The translations under genes were made by a program, and so were the position numbers. Below the pieces are notes generated by a model, which was not told the origin of the DNA, ran no database searches, and saw only the letters and a program-made list of their open reading frames with translations. Positions 44,943-54,127 of a stretch of 64,000 nt of DNA are shown here, piece by piece; position 1 is the first letter of the stretch; the number at the start of each line of letters is the position of its first letter. Source of the stretch: Vibrio sp. CK2-1 (GTDB lineage Bacteria; Pseudomonadota; Gammaproteobacteria; Enterobacterales; Vibrionaceae); assembly GCF_021726515.1 (NCBI RefSeq), contig NZ_JAKKCJ010000004.1, positions 310,001 through 374,000 of the forward strand, in the 5' to 3' direction.

Positions 44943-46103
44943 TTATTCACCCGCGACCATACGTGATTTACGCTTGATGCTCATAGCAAACATATAAAGT
45001 GATGTTGCTAACAAGATCACGAATAAGAAACCCGTTAAACCTTCAGGATTATTCATCCAATGCTGTGCAGCAATAGGGCCAGCAACCGAGCCAATACTAT
45101 AAGCAAGCAACATAATCTGCGTAGCAGAAACAATGTAGTTTTCTTCTAATCCATCACAACCTAGGCTGATCGCCAAAGGGTAGATAGAGAAGGTTGCCAT
45201 ACCAAGTAACACTAGGCTAATGGCCAGTACAACTAGGCTAGAGCTTAATGTCGTTAATCCAATTGCAAACACACCAAGTAGACAAAATAATCCCATCAAT
45301 AATTTCTTGCCCATAAATTGGCTGCCCCAAGACACAATAGGCTGTACCAACATTGCGCCCATGACGAGCAATGCCATCAAGCTACCAATTTTCGCGGTTG
45401 AAACATGGCGGTCGTGTAACTCTAAAGGCATAAGGCCATAGATAGAGCCAATTAACAGACCAGACACCATACAACCGATTAAAGCTGCTTTATTCATCTT
45501 AAATACTTGCTTTAAGCTAAGTACTGAATGGGTTTCCGTTTGCGGTTGTTGGCAGCGACCAAAGCAAAGCAGCAGGGTAGCAGCAACAAGCAAAGACAGA
45601 ATCACCACAAATGGCCACTCACTTTCTATTGCAAAAACACTAATGCCTAGTTGACCTAGCGTTGCGCCACCATAAAGTGAAGCCATGTATAAACCTAGTC
45701 GCTTAGCTCGGCTTTTTTCATCACCAATTAATAGCCAAGATTCAACAACTACAAATATGCCCGCCACTGCAATACCCGCAATGAAACGAGCAAATAGCCA
45801 TGACTCAAATGCCGGAACAATCGGCATTACCACAATAGTGAGTGAAAAAAGCACTAGGAAAAAGATAAAGGCATTCTTATGTCCAATTTTCGCCACAATA
45901 GGCTCAATGAACATCGCACCCAATAATAATCCAGCATAAAAGGCACTGGCTAACCAGCTTGCAGCGTCCGTGCTTAAACCATATTGACCTAACATCAATG
46001 GGATCAAACTCATTAAATAACCTGATGCAACCGCATATAAAGATAGCGCTGCAACTGGGATCAAAAATGATGGTTTTGATGAAGTCAAAGCTACGTCGTT
46101 CAC
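44943..46103 (-). CDS. MFS transporter, YcaD-like
   Basis: Inner-membrane transporter of 386 residues with twelve predicted helices. ASWLASAFYAGLLLGAMFIEPIV and RFIAGIAVAGIFVVVESWLL match the YcaD branch of the major facilitator superfamily, whose substrate is unknown. A central cytosolic loop is near residues 185-205. Stands alone. Confidence 0.85.
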   Translation of the reverse strand: MNDVALTSSKPSFLIPVAALSLYAVASGYLMSLIPLMLGQYGLSTDAASWLASAFYAGLLLGAMFIEPIVAKIGHKNAFIFFLVLFSLTIVVMPIVPAFESWLFARFIAGIAVAGIFVVVESWLLIGDEKSRAKRLGLYMASLYGGATLGQLGISVFAIESEWPFVVILSLLVAATLLLCFGRCQQPQTETHSVLSLKQVFKMNKAALIGCMVSGLLIGSIYGLMPLELHDRHVSTAKIGSLMALLVMGAMLVQPIVSWGSQFMGKKLLMGLFCLLGVFAIGLTTLSSSLVVLAISLVLLGMATFSIYPLAISLGCDGLEENYIVSATQIMLLAYSIGSVAGPIAAQHWMNNPEGLTGFLFVILLATSLYMFAMSIKRKSRMVAGE

Positions 46104-46258
46104 CGCATACTCCGCAAAGTTTAATGTGTTAAATGTAAATAAGAGGACAATTTCGCGGCGAATATGAGGCTTACATCACAATATGTAAAATGAGATTTTT
46201 TTGATTTAACGATAAAAGAAATTGATTGAAGGGAAATGGCTATATTTTCAGTAGGAAA

Positions 46259-46285
46259 CTGCCTAATAATAAGCATATTAGGCAG
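46259..46285 (-). terminator. Hairpin downstream of trxC
   Basis: CTGCCTAATA / TATTAGGCAG with a seven-base loop, 28 bases after the trxC stop; the T-run is weak (TTTCC). Confidence 0.55.
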
Positions 46286-46312
46286 CCTTTAATGTAGATT
46301 TCTAGAGGTTAA

Positions 46313-46747
46313 CTATTTGGTAATCGCTTGGGTTAACCATTGTGTAAACTGGCTTTTTGGTAATGCACCATTAATAGAATCAACCATTTTACCTGACTTA
46401 AATACCATAATGGTTGGAATGCTACGAATTTGATACTTAGCGGCAATATTTTGCTGTGATTCGGTATCCACTTTTAAAAATCTCACTTGGCCACTCATGT
46501 CTGCCGCGGTATCTTCAAAGACAGGAGCAAAGCCAACACATGGATTACACCAAGGAGCCCAAAAATCAATAACAACCGGCAGTTCACTGGCTAATAATGC
46601 ATTTAAATTTTCACTTGTAGCGGTTACTGGCTTGCCATCAAAAAGAGCTGACTGACAACGCCCACAACTCGCTTTATCTGACACTCTTGATTCAGGGACT
46701 TTGTTTTTACTTTGGCAATGTGGGCAAGCGGTTATAAATGATGTCAT
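46313..46747 (-). CDS. trxC: Thioredoxin 2 (TrxC)
   Basis: Zinc-containing thioredoxin of 144 residues. The N-terminal zinc finger has C8, C11, C28 and C31; the thioredoxin fold follows. The redox site reads WCNPC (C67-C70) instead of the usual WCGPC. RSIPTIMVFKSGK supplies the cis-proline. Divergent from fabH; reduced by thioredoxin reductase in oxidative stress. Confidence 0.93.
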   Translation of the reverse strand: MTSFITACPHCQSKNKVPESRVSDKASCGRCQSALFDGKPVTATSENLNALLASELPVVIDFWAPWCNPCVGFAPVFEDTAADMSGQVRFLKVDTESQQNIAAKYQIRSIPTIMVFKSGKMVDSINGALPKSQFTQWLTQAITK

Positions 46748-46915
46748 CAGGACCTCTTTAAGAATATTCTCTACTTTTTATAAAATGGCGACTAGCTGTT
46801 TACAAAACGGTTAGTAAGGAAGTGCTTAACGTATAAGTTTTCAAACAACTATCGTATAATGTTTACAAGTTTGAAATAAACAAAAATAAAACAATAAAAT
46901 TAATAAGGTATTTTT

Positions 46916-48007
46916 ATGGCTAACGTTTACGCAGAAATTACAGGGTGGGGAAAATGCCTACCACCAGCTGTTTTAACTAATGACGATTTAAGTACATTTT
47001 TAGAAACCTCCGATGAATGGATACGCTCTCGTACGGGAATTGAAAGTCGCCGCATTAGCCATGTAGAGACATCCGATCTTGCAACTGTAGCCGCTAAGAA
47101 TGCCATGCAGGCTGCCGGAATCACAGCAGATGAAGTTGATTGTATTATTGTCGCGACATGCTCACCAGACACCTTGATTCCAAATACTGCATCGAAAGTG
47201 CAAAGTAACCTTGGCATCCAGGCCGCTGCTGCTTTTGACCTAAACGCTGCTTGTACTGGTTTCCTTTACGGTTTAGAAACCGCAACTAGGCTAATCCAAG
47301 CGGGTAATTATCGTAATGCGATTGTTATTGGCGCAGAGCATTTATCGTTTTATCTAAACTGGACTCAGCGTGATACCGCAGTACTGTTTGGCGATGGCGC
47401 AGGGGCAGTTGTACTCTCTCGCCGTGAACAGGATAACCCTGTCGGACTTCAGCAGGCTTCACTAGGCTGTGATGCAGCAGGGCGTGATATTCTTGCTATT
47501 CCTAAGTTTGGTACCGCTATGGATCGTTTTGATCAAGATAGTGGTCACTGGAATTTTGATTTTATCGGTAAAGATATCTTTAAGCGTGCAGTAAAAGGCA
47601 TGAGCGCAGCAACGCAAAACGTGCTTGAACGTTCCGGTTTAACCAAAGAAGAAATTGATTGTGTGGTACCTCATCAGGCCAATATTCGCATCATCCAAAC
47701 CTTGTGTGATTTTGCAGGTATTTCTCAAGATAAAGCTTTTGTGAATATTCAAAAATACGGTAACACTTCTGCAGCAACGGTTCCTATTGCTCTATGCGAA
47801 GCCGTTGAGCAAGGTTTTGTTAAACCGAATATGAATATCCTTGTTGCCGCATTTGGTGCAGGCTTAACCTGGGGGGCAGGCATGATTAAGTGGGGCGATA
47901 GAGTCACACCAATTGAAGCACAAACCGCAGAACTAGAGCCTTGCGATAAAACAGCGCTACAATTGTTGGAAGAAGCCATCGAGCATTGTAAGTCCTATCA
48001 AAAGTAA
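46916..48007 (+). CDS. fabH: Beta-ketoacyl-ACP synthase III (FabH family)
   Basis: Condensing enzyme that starts fatty-acid chains from acyl-CoA and malonyl-ACP. The triad is intact: C113 in NAACTGF, H253 in PHQANIRI and N283 in YGNTSAA. At 363 residues it is about 45 longer than E. coli FabH, the extra part being mainly a polar C-terminal tail. Not in a fab operon, so it may be a second FabH; a typical cluster copy could exist elsewhere. Confidence 0.92.
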   Translation: MANVYAEITGWGKCLPPAVLTNDDLSTFLETSDEWIRSRTGIESRRISHVETSDLATVAAKNAMQAAGITADEVDCIIVATCSPDTLIPNTASKVQSNLGIQAAAAFDLNAACTGFLYGLETATRLIQAGNYRNAIVIGAEHLSFYLNWTQRDTAVLFGDGAGAVVLSRREQDNPVGLQQASLGCDAAGRDILAIPKFGTAMDRFDQDSGHWNFDFIGKDIFKRAVKGMSAATQNVLERSGLTKEEIDCVVPHQANIRIIQTLCDFAGISQDKAFVNIQKYGNTSAATVPIALCEAVEQGFVKPNMNILVAAFGAGLTWGAGMIKWGDRVTPIEAQTAELEPCDKTALQLLEEAIEHCKSYQK

Positions 48008-48031
48008 TAGATAACCACTGATACACCTTAT

Positions 48032-48067
48032 AAAAACGTCCATAGGAGAAATCCATGGACGTTTTTT
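48032..48067 (+). terminator. Terminator after fabH
   Basis: AAAAACGTCCAT / ATGGACGTTTTT, 12-bp stem, then TATT. Confidence 0.88.
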
Positions 48068-48152
48068 ATTGCATCGCCACATAGATTAAGTCTTTTCTAA
48101 ATTAATTATTACTAATATAATAAATGAAAGTATTAATCATCAAGAGGCAATT

Positions 48153-48575
48153 ATGACCATTCCTTGGAGTGCTTTATTCGGCGGAATGTTGCTCGGAATT
48201 TCTGCAACTATTCTTATATTATTTAAAGGGAAAGTAGCTGGCATCAGCGGCATTGTTAGTGGTGCAATGACGCCATCAGCGGTAGATAAAGGCTGGCGAA
48301 TTCAATTTATCATTGGCTTGATTGCTGGCGGTTTATTGACGAACTGGCTTATTCAACCTAATCTCGCAGGCATCCCCACGCATTACTCTAGCTCTATCGT
48401 GACTATGCTACTGGCCGGTTTATTGGTTGGCCTAGGAACCAAGCTAGGCAATGGTTGCACTAGCGGTCATGGCATTTGTGGAATGGGCCGCTTTTCTATC
48501 CGCTCTACGATCGCCACGCTAACTTTTATGCTAGTGGCGGCAGTCACGGTCTACATTCGATTACATATCTTATAA
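48153..48575 (+). CDS. YeeE/YedE family membrane protein, first half
   Basis: Membrane protein of 140 residues, about four helices, with the sulfur-transport-type motif NGCTSGHGICGMGRFSIRS. YeeE/YedE proteins carry thiosulfate or other sulfur compounds. The following gene encodes the matching second half 11 bases later; together they equal one full-length YeeE. Confidence 0.9.
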   Translation: MTIPWSALFGGMLLGISATILILFKGKVAGISGIVSGAMTPSAVDKGWRIQFIIGLIAGGLLTNWLIQPNLAGIPTHYSSSIVTMLLAGLLVGLGTKLGNGCTSGHGICGMGRFSIRSTIATLTFMLVAAVTVYIRLHIL

Positions 48576-48585
48576 GCGAGCGACT

Positions 48586-49008
48586 ATGAAACGTTATTCT
48601 TCTATTCCATTGATTGCTGGCTTGCTTTTTGGTGCTGGCATGGTGATTTCAGATATGGTCAACCCTGTGAAAGTTATCGCCTTTCTTGATGTTGCAGGCG
48701 CATGGAAAGTCGATCTAGCTTTTGTGATGGGAGGAGCATTACTGGTGTTTGCTCCAATGTACCATTTCGTTATTAAGCCAAGACAAAAGCCGCTGGATCA
48801 AACCGAGTTTTGTATAACCAAAAGTAAAGTGGTGGATCGTAAACTGATCCTTGGTGCAAGTTTATTTGGACTAGGTTGGGGAATTGCTGGGATCTGCCCA
48901 GGTCCCGCTTTAGCGTCATTATCAACACTTAACTTAAGTCTTATGGGCTTTGTGGCTTCTATGGTTATCGGAATGGGGTTAGCGAATAAGCTTCAAAGCA
49001 AATTTTAA
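48586..49008 (+). CDS. YeeE/YedE family membrane protein, second half (DUF6691)
   Basis: Partner of the preceding gene, also 140 residues and four helices. FGAGMVISDMVNPVKVIAFLDV and GWGIAGICPGPALASL mirror the cysteine motif of the first half. Such pairs (PmpA/PmpB) are often beside sulfide-oxidation or ArsR-type genes; none is adjacent here. Confidence 0.9.
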   Translation: MKRYSSIPLIAGLLFGAGMVISDMVNPVKVIAFLDVAGAWKVDLAFVMGGALLVFAPMYHFVIKPRQKPLDQTEFCITKSKVVDRKLILGASLFGLGWGIAGICPGPALASLSTLNLSLMGFVASMVIGMGLANKLQSKF

Positions 49009-49096
49009 TTAACCTCAACAGAGGATACCTAGGATTGTTTTTGACAGATGTTCTATGCTTTTAACAATCAGGTTATAAATAAAGAGAGGTGGTAAT

Positions 49097-49345
49097 ATGG
49101 AAATGCATCGTCACTCGCTAGAAACGCTATTTGAGCAACTTGGTTTGGCAAGTTCAAGTAAAGATATTGAAGCCTTTATTGCTCAACATGCCGATCAATT
49201 GGACCATTCACAACCGTTACATCGAGCGCCATTTTGGACAGCTTCGCAGTCAACTTTTATTAAAGAAGCCAAAAAAGAGGATGCTGATTGGGTAGAAGTG
49301 GTTGACCAGCTCGATACACTTTTTCGGGCTCAATCTACCCATTGA
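49097..49345 (+). CDS. DUF2789 family small protein
   Basis: An 82-residue protein beginning MEMHRHSLETLFEQLGLAS and containing RAPFWTASQSTFIKEA and DADWVEVVDQLD, which I recognise as DUF2789. Function unknown. GAGAGGT lies before the ATG. Follows the YeeE pair by 88 bases, probably separate. Confidence 0.8.
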   Translation: MEMHRHSLETLFEQLGLASSSKDIEAFIAQHADQLDHSQPLHRAPFWTASQSTFIKEAKKEDADWVEVVDQLDTLFRAQSTH

Positions 49346-49357
49346 GTACAACCGCAC

Positions 49358-50113
49358 TTAAACGATAGGCTGAGTTAGTGCGGTATAAATTCGCTTAACC
49401 ACAGCGATCGATTCCTCATTATCTCCGTGAACACAAAGGGTATCCGCTTGTAATTCGAGTGTATGCCCTTTAATGGTTGTGACCGTTCCAAAATTGGCTA
49501 GTTGCATCGCTTGGTAGAAAATATCTTCCGCATTTTGGTGTACGGCATTAGGTTTATTTCGGGGAACTAACGAACCATCATCCTTATAAGCCCGGTCAGC
49601 AAAAGCTTCAAAAAGCAGCGGTACATTATACTCATCAGCAATATCTAGGTAGGCGGTATTATCTTTTTTGGCTAACACCATTAAGGGAAGTCCTGTTGGC
49701 ATAACAGCCTGCACAATCGCTTCAAATACCTCAAGATCCGCCATCATATCGTTATATAACGCGCCATGAGGTTTCACATAGTCAACTTGCGTATCATAAA
49801 GCGCGGCAAGGCTTTGAATCGCACCCACTTGATAACTAATAAGATGGGAGATTTGTTCTGGTGTATGCGCAATAGAACGTCGACCAAAGCCTAATAAATC
49901 TTGATAAGAAGGGTGGGCGCCAATACTAACATTGTGTTTAACGGCAAGTTGAATCGTTTTTGCCATGGTATCTGGGTCGGAAGCATGAAAGCCACAAGCG
50001 ATGTTAGCCATATGAACATAAGGAATAATGGCGTCATCTTTTCCCATCGTCCAGTGACCAAAGCTTTCACCCATATCACAATTGAGTTTTAATTTTGCCG
50101 ATTCAAGTGTCAT
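49358..50113 (-). CDS. pxpA: 5-oxoprolinase subunit A PxpA (LamB/YcsF)
   Basis: Part of the ATP-dependent 5-oxoprolinase PxpABC. The 251-residue protein has KLNCDMGESFGHW at the start, NIACGFHASDP, IGAHPSYQDLLGFGRR and VKPHGALYNDM, all typical of PxpA. Start 50113 gives the family's N-terminus; a GTG at 50191 would add 26 poorly matching residues. pxpB and pxpC, normally adjacent, are absent from the window. Confidence 0.92.
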   Translation of the reverse strand: MTLESAKLKLNCDMGESFGHWTMGKDDAIIPYVHMANIACGFHASDPDTMAKTIQLAVKHNVSIGAHPSYQDLLGFGRRSIAHTPEQISHLISYQVGAIQSLAALYDTQVDYVKPHGALYNDMMADLEVFEAIVQAVMPTGLPLMVLAKKDNTAYLDIADEYNVPLLFEAFADRAYKDDGSLVPRNKPNAVHQNAEDIFYQAMQLANFGTVTTIKGHTLELQADTLCVHGDNEESIAVVKRIYTALTQPIV

Positions 50114-50241
50114 TTCCGCGCACCAATCATAGTCTATTATGTATATTTGAGATTTTAATATTGACACCCCAAGGGTATATCTACAAGACACAATGTTGTA
50201 AGGTTAGACCCAAGTAATAATTTGTTGATATAGAGGCTTTT

Positions 50242-51258
50242 ATGTTTGTTTTAGTCACCGGTGGAATGGGTTATATAGGCAGTCACACTTGCATTCAAAT
50301 GATTGAAGCAGGCATGACGCCAATCATTTTTGATAACTTATACAATAGTAAATCAACCGTACTTGATCGCATTGAAAAAGTATCCGGCGTTCGTCCCATT
50401 TTTGTTGAAGGTGACATCCGCGACAAGCAAGCAATAAGCCAAGTTTTAAAACAATACGATATTGAATCTGTCATTCATTTTGCAGGTTTAAAAGCCGTCG
50501 GTGAGTCGGTTGAAAAACCACTAGAGTATTACGACACCAATGTCCACGGTACTTTAGTTCTTGTTGATGCAATGCGTGAAGCTGGCGTTAAATCGTTAAT
50601 TTTCAGCTCTTCAGCCACGGTATATGGCGATCCGGCTTCTGTGCCAATTTTAGAAGATTTCCCAACCAGCGCGACCAATCCTTATGGCCGCAGTAAATTA
50701 ATTGTAGAAGAGTGCTTAACGGACTTCCAAAAAGCCAATCCAGATTGGAGCATTACGCTATTACGCTACTTCAATCCAGTCGGCTCTCATCCATCAGGTG
50801 AACTAGGGGAAGATCCTCAAGGCATTCCAAATAACTTAATGCCTTTTGTTTCTCAAGTTGCGGTAGGTCGTCGCGAGTTCTTATCTGTGTTTGGTGGCGA
50901 TTACCCAACGCCTGACGGTACTGGTGTGCGTGATTATATCCATGTGATGGACTTATCTGATGGCCACTTAGCTGCGCTTAAACATGTAGGTAGTAAGCAA
51001 GGTCTTCATATTTATAACCTAGGTACAGGTAATGGCAATAGCGTACTAGAAATGGTTAACGCGTTCGAAAAAGCATCTGGCAAGAAAGTACCTTATAAAA
51101 TTGTTGATCGCCGTCCTGGTGATATTGCTGAGTGTTGGGCCGATCCGGCTAAAGCAGAAGCAGACTTACAATGGAAGGCCACACGTTCATTAGAACAAAT
51201 GACAGAAGATACCTGGCGTTGGCAATCTAATAACCCACAAGGTTATCCTGAAGCATAA
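50242..51258 (+). CDS. galE: UDP-glucose 4-epimerase GalE
   Basis: Interconverts UDP-glucose and UDP-galactose using bound NAD. The 338-residue protein has the Rossmann motif TGGMGYIGSHT, SSATVYG and the catalytic YGRSK (tyrosine about 149), then LRYFNPVGSHPSG and RDYIHVMDL. No other gal genes are adjacent. A terminator follows directly. Confidence 0.96.
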   Translation: MFVLVTGGMGYIGSHTCIQMIEAGMTPIIFDNLYNSKSTVLDRIEKVSGVRPIFVEGDIRDKQAISQVLKQYDIESVIHFAGLKAVGESVEKPLEYYDTNVHGTLVLVDAMREAGVKSLIFSSSATVYGDPASVPILEDFPTSATNPYGRSKLIVEECLTDFQKANPDWSITLLRYFNPVGSHPSGELGEDPQGIPNNLMPFVSQVAVGRREFLSVFGGDYPTPDGTGVRDYIHVMDLSDGHLAALKHVGSKQGLHIYNLGTGNGNSVLEMVNAFEKASGKKVPYKIVDRRPGDIAECWADPAKAEADLQWKATRSLEQMTEDTWRWQSNNPQGYPEA

Positions 51259-51271
51259 GAAACAAACGATG

Positions 51272-51303
51272 AAAAAGAGCAATGTTAAGTTGCTCTTTTT
51301 TTA
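51272..51303 (+). terminator. Terminator after galE
   Basis: AAAAAGAGCAA / TTGCTCTTTTT with seven-base loop, then TTT. Confidence 0.9.
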
Positions 51304-51366
51304 GCACAAAATAATATCTTGATCGCAAAAATAAACTATTCACTACATTTTCATAACAAACGTGGT

Positions 51367-51372
51367 TATAAT
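51367..51372 (+). promoter_or_regulatory. Strong -10 hexamer for a small-protein gene
   Basis: Perfect TATAAT 56 bases upstream of the 27-codon reading frame; the -35 region is poor (CTACAT at 18-base spacing). Confidence 0.5.
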
Positions 51373-51427
51373 TCCCTCGATTTTTACTTTAGGGCTACTT
51401 TTAGTCTACTTAAATCAGGGGAAAAAC

Positions 51428-51511
51428 ATGTCATTATCACTAGGTCTGATCATTGCTTTTATTGTTGCAAGTGCAGTAATGGTAAAGCATGAGATGTCTA
51501 AACAATCATAA
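51428..51511 (+). CDS. 27-residue hydrophobic small membrane protein
   Basis: A very short gene: ATG, 27 codons, TAA. AGGGG lies eight bases before the ATG. The peptide begins MSLSLGLIIAFIVASAVMV, one helix long enough to span the membrane, and ends in the polar KHEMSKQS. It has its own -10 box and its own terminator (51571-51595), so it looks like an independent transcript. I do not recognise a family; other single-helix peptides modulate larger membrane proteins. A chance frame is possible but unlikely with all these signals. Confidence 0.65.
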   Translation: MSLSLGLIIAFIVASAVMVKHEMSKQS

Positions 51512-51570
51512 TCATTTACATAATCTTTAATACCACTTTTTAGTGTAAATTGATTTGATTAACTCAATAA

Positions 51571-51597
51571 AAGTCAGCGATTGCTGGCTTTTTTTCG
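51571..51597 (+). terminator. Terminator of the small-protein gene
   Basis: AAGTCAGC / GCTGGCTT with a four-base loop and a run of seven T. Confidence 0.82.
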
Positions 51598-51627
51598 TTT
51601 TAAGCCTATTTAAAGAAACAGAAACAA

Positions 51628-51656
51628 AAAGACTCCTATAAAATATAGGAGTCTTT
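51628..51656 (-). terminator. Terminator of the heme-receptor gene
   Basis: AAAGACTCCTATA / TATAGGAGTCTTT, perfect 13-bp stem with AAA loop; followed on the minus strand by TTGTTTC. Ends 46 bases from the receptor stop. Confidence 0.85.
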
Positions 51657-51701
51657 ACTCTATTGAGATTTTTCTAACGTCAGCTAAGGCTAGCTAGGAA
51701 C

Positions 51702-53888
51702 TTAAAATTGGTAATCTAAACTTACGCCCCAGTTACGGCCTGGCTGAGTATAAAAATCAACATTCTTTGATCCCGGCGTGTTACCACGTTCTAGATCAGA
51801 GTAATGCCAATATTTCTTATCAAACGCATTAAATAAACCCGCACGAAGCGTTAAGTCATTAATAGGGCGGTAGTACGCGGTTAAGTCCACCAAAGTATAG
51901 CCCGGTGCATCTTTGTATTCATCGCTAGACCAATCGTCTTTACTCGCGGCCATTGTGACGTTAAGTAAACCACCGAAGACAGAGTTTAGGCTGTCATAAC
52001 CTAGACCAACATTACCGGTTAGCGGCGCCACAGAATCAAGATGCTCGCCAGTGTCTTTATCTCGACCTTCGGCATAAGCAACAGAAAGCTTGGAGTAGAA
52101 GCCTTGTGGTGCACCAAACGCTACATCTAACATGGTTGTTGATGAGAATTCAGCACCGTAAATTTCCGCTTTGTTAATGTTTTCTTTACTATATTTATCT
52201 TTGCCACTGCTCGCATCAGTACCAAGATTGGTATCACTGATAAAGTCAGAGTAGTCATTATAGAAACCGACAATTTCGAAACGAGTACTTTCACTACGAC
52301 CACGGAAACCCGCTTCATAAGAAATGCTCTTTTCTGGTTTTAGATCTGGATTAGGCTCAACAATCGCGCCTTGATCATAGAAATAGTAAAGATCATAAAC
52401 AGTAGGGGCTTTAAAACCTTGGCTTATTTGAGCAAAACCACTGAACCCATCACTAAAGTGATATACCGAACCTAATTTACCCGTCACCGCATCACTATCA
52501 CTGTCTGGAAAATCTGTCGCAAATCCATCATCGCTTTCAGGTTCGGTTTTAAACGAATCATAACGAATACCAGCGGTTAAGATTAAACGTTCTTGCAAAA
52601 AGAAAGCTTGGTCTTGGAAGTAGATACCCCATTTGGTTAGGGTTGCATCTGGCATTCCCGTACTACCTGGTCCAACGGTACCTAAATCATATTTATAGTC
52701 GGTATTATCCAACTCAAACTTATCGTGAATAAAAGAGGCGCCATAAGTAAATTGGTGATAATGACTATTAAATTCAACCAGTTTATCGAATTGAGAATCA
52801 AACTGAACGCTTTTATCGGTAGCATCACGCTCACGCATTCGCTCACCACTACCCATCATTCCTGTAGTAGTGTCATAGTTCTTACTTAAAGAATCACTTT
52901 GTTGGTAGTTAAGTGACCAATTTAAGCTATCTGCAATCGCAGCATCCATTAACCATTCATGATTAAATCCAACTCGTAATCGCTCTGATTGGTCTTCATT
53001 ATAGCTGTTGGCATACGTGATTACCGGCCCCATACCTGGGAATGAAATAGAGTAACCATCGTATGATAATTCATCTTCATCGTAATTTCTCAGGTAGTAC
53101 TCTAACGAGACACCAATACGGTGAGCTTCATTCACTTGATAATAAGCTTTAGCAAGTAGGTTGCTAATATCTTTATCGGCAGGATCTGCTTGGCCGCGAT
53201 CAAATCCGGTAACATCAGCACCATCAGAGTGCGTTTCTGTTTCTTGACCATCGGCATAAGTCAGCATTAGTAGTGTTTCTAAATCACCATATCGCATCGC
53301 CCATGTAAGGGTATTTTTAAACGTTTCATCAGCTGAAGTATATGAGGACTTAAGACCAAAACGATTTTCATCGCCGTCGGTTACCAAAACATCAGAAGGA
53401 TCTTTGGTTTTGAACAGTACTGCACCGCCTAACGCATCAGAACCATAAAGGGTAGAAGAAGGGCCTTTATTCACTTCAATCGCGCTTAAAGTATCGACTT
53501 CGATATTGTTAGGGTAGGAGCGTTGTTCGGTTGCACCTGGATTATACGGAACCGGTTGTTCAACACCGTCGACCATCACTTTAACGCGTGAATCTTCCAT
53601 TCCTCGAATGTTGTATCCCGAGATACCAAATCGACCTGTCCCTTCAGCATCAACCCCTGGGGTATATTTTAATGCTTGCTGTGGATCGGTTGCCATTTGA
53701 TTGTCGACATCGTTTGACGAAACGGTTTCAACGGAAGCAGACACATCCTTGATGTCTTGCTCAGTTCGAGTTGCCGAAACAACCACTTCTTGAAGTGCAG
53801 TTAATTCTTGTGCCGCATAAGCTGCTGGAGTTAAAGTGGAAGCAATCGTAATCGCAAGTATTGTTGGTTTTAATTTGTGGGTGTACAT
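51702..53888 (-). CDS. TonB-dependent heme/hemoglobin receptor
   Basis: Outer-membrane receptor of 728 residues of the hemoglobin/transferrin/lactoferrin family. A signal peptide ends at AAYA-AQ. The TonB box region is LQEVVVSATRTEQDI, the plug follows (TPGVDAEGTGRFGISGYNIRGM, MVDGVEQP), and the barrel ends in GVSLDYQF with terminal Phe. NPDLKPEKSISYEAGFRG is typical. V. vulnificus HupA and V. cholerae HutR are comparable; the divergent LysR gene favours a HupA-like role. Energised by the TonB-ExbBD encoded at 36-37.6 kb. Confidence 0.9.
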   Translation of the reverse strand: MYTHKLKPTILAITIASTLTPAAYAAQELTALQEVVVSATRTEQDIKDVSASVETVSSNDVDNQMATDPQQALKYTPGVDAEGTGRFGISGYNIRGMEDSRVKVMVDGVEQPVPYNPGATEQRSYPNNIEVDTLSAIEVNKGPSSTLYGSDALGGAVLFKTKDPSDVLVTDGDENRFGLKSSYTSADETFKNTLTWAMRYGDLETLLMLTYADGQETETHSDGADVTGFDRGQADPADKDISNLLAKAYYQVNEAHRIGVSLEYYLRNYDEDELSYDGYSISFPGMGPVITYANSYNEDQSERLRVGFNHEWLMDAAIADSLNWSLNYQQSDSLSKNYDTTTGMMGSGERMRERDATDKSVQFDSQFDKLVEFNSHYHQFTYGASFIHDKFELDNTDYKYDLGTVGPGSTGMPDATLTKWGIYFQDQAFFLQERLILTAGIRYDSFKTEPESDDGFATDFPDSDSDAVTGKLGSVYHFSDGFSGFAQISQGFKAPTVYDLYYFYDQGAIVEPNPDLKPEKSISYEAGFRGRSESTRFEIVGFYNDYSDFISDTNLGTDASSGKDKYSKENINKAEIYGAEFSSTTMLDVAFGAPQGFYSKLSVAYAEGRDKDTGEHLDSVAPLTGNVGLGYDSLNSVFGGLLNVTMAASKDDWSSDEYKDAPGYTLVDLTAYYRPINDLTLRAGLFNAFDKKYWHYSDLERGNTPGSKNVDFYTQPGRNWGVSLDYQF

Positions 53889-53939
53889 ATAGTTATTCCA
53901 TTCCCTATGTTTGTTTTCGAACGCATTCTAATAAATAAG

Positions 53940-53958
53940 AATGATAATAACTATCATT
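53940..53958. promoter_or_regulatory. Fur box before the heme receptor
   Basis: AATGATAATAACTATCATT is an inverted repeat matching the 7-1-7 Fur pattern TGATAAT-A-ACTATCA with one mismatch to ATTATCA. It lies 52 bases before the receptor start, in the promoter shared with the LysR gene. Confidence 0.82.
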
Positions 53959-54127
53959 TGTATTGCATTATTTAACTGTGTTTTTACATTTCTTAACGGA
54001 GTTTGAATTAAACCCTTTTAAAAACAATAAATTAAAGCGTTCAGAAAAAGTTCACTGATAAGTCATTCAGTTACATTAATTGTGATTAACTTCACATTTA
54101 AGTGGTCGAAAAATAAGGAAAAATGAT

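Noticed and set aside
46927..47217. 96-codon minus-strand frame inside fabH
   Set aside because: It mirrors the conserved fabH coding strand and has no independent support.
48153..49008. The two adjacent 140-residue YeeE/YedE genes as one gene split by a frameshift
   Set aside because: Each half has its own start and stop, they are spaced 11 bases apart, and this two-gene form is a known arrangement of the family.
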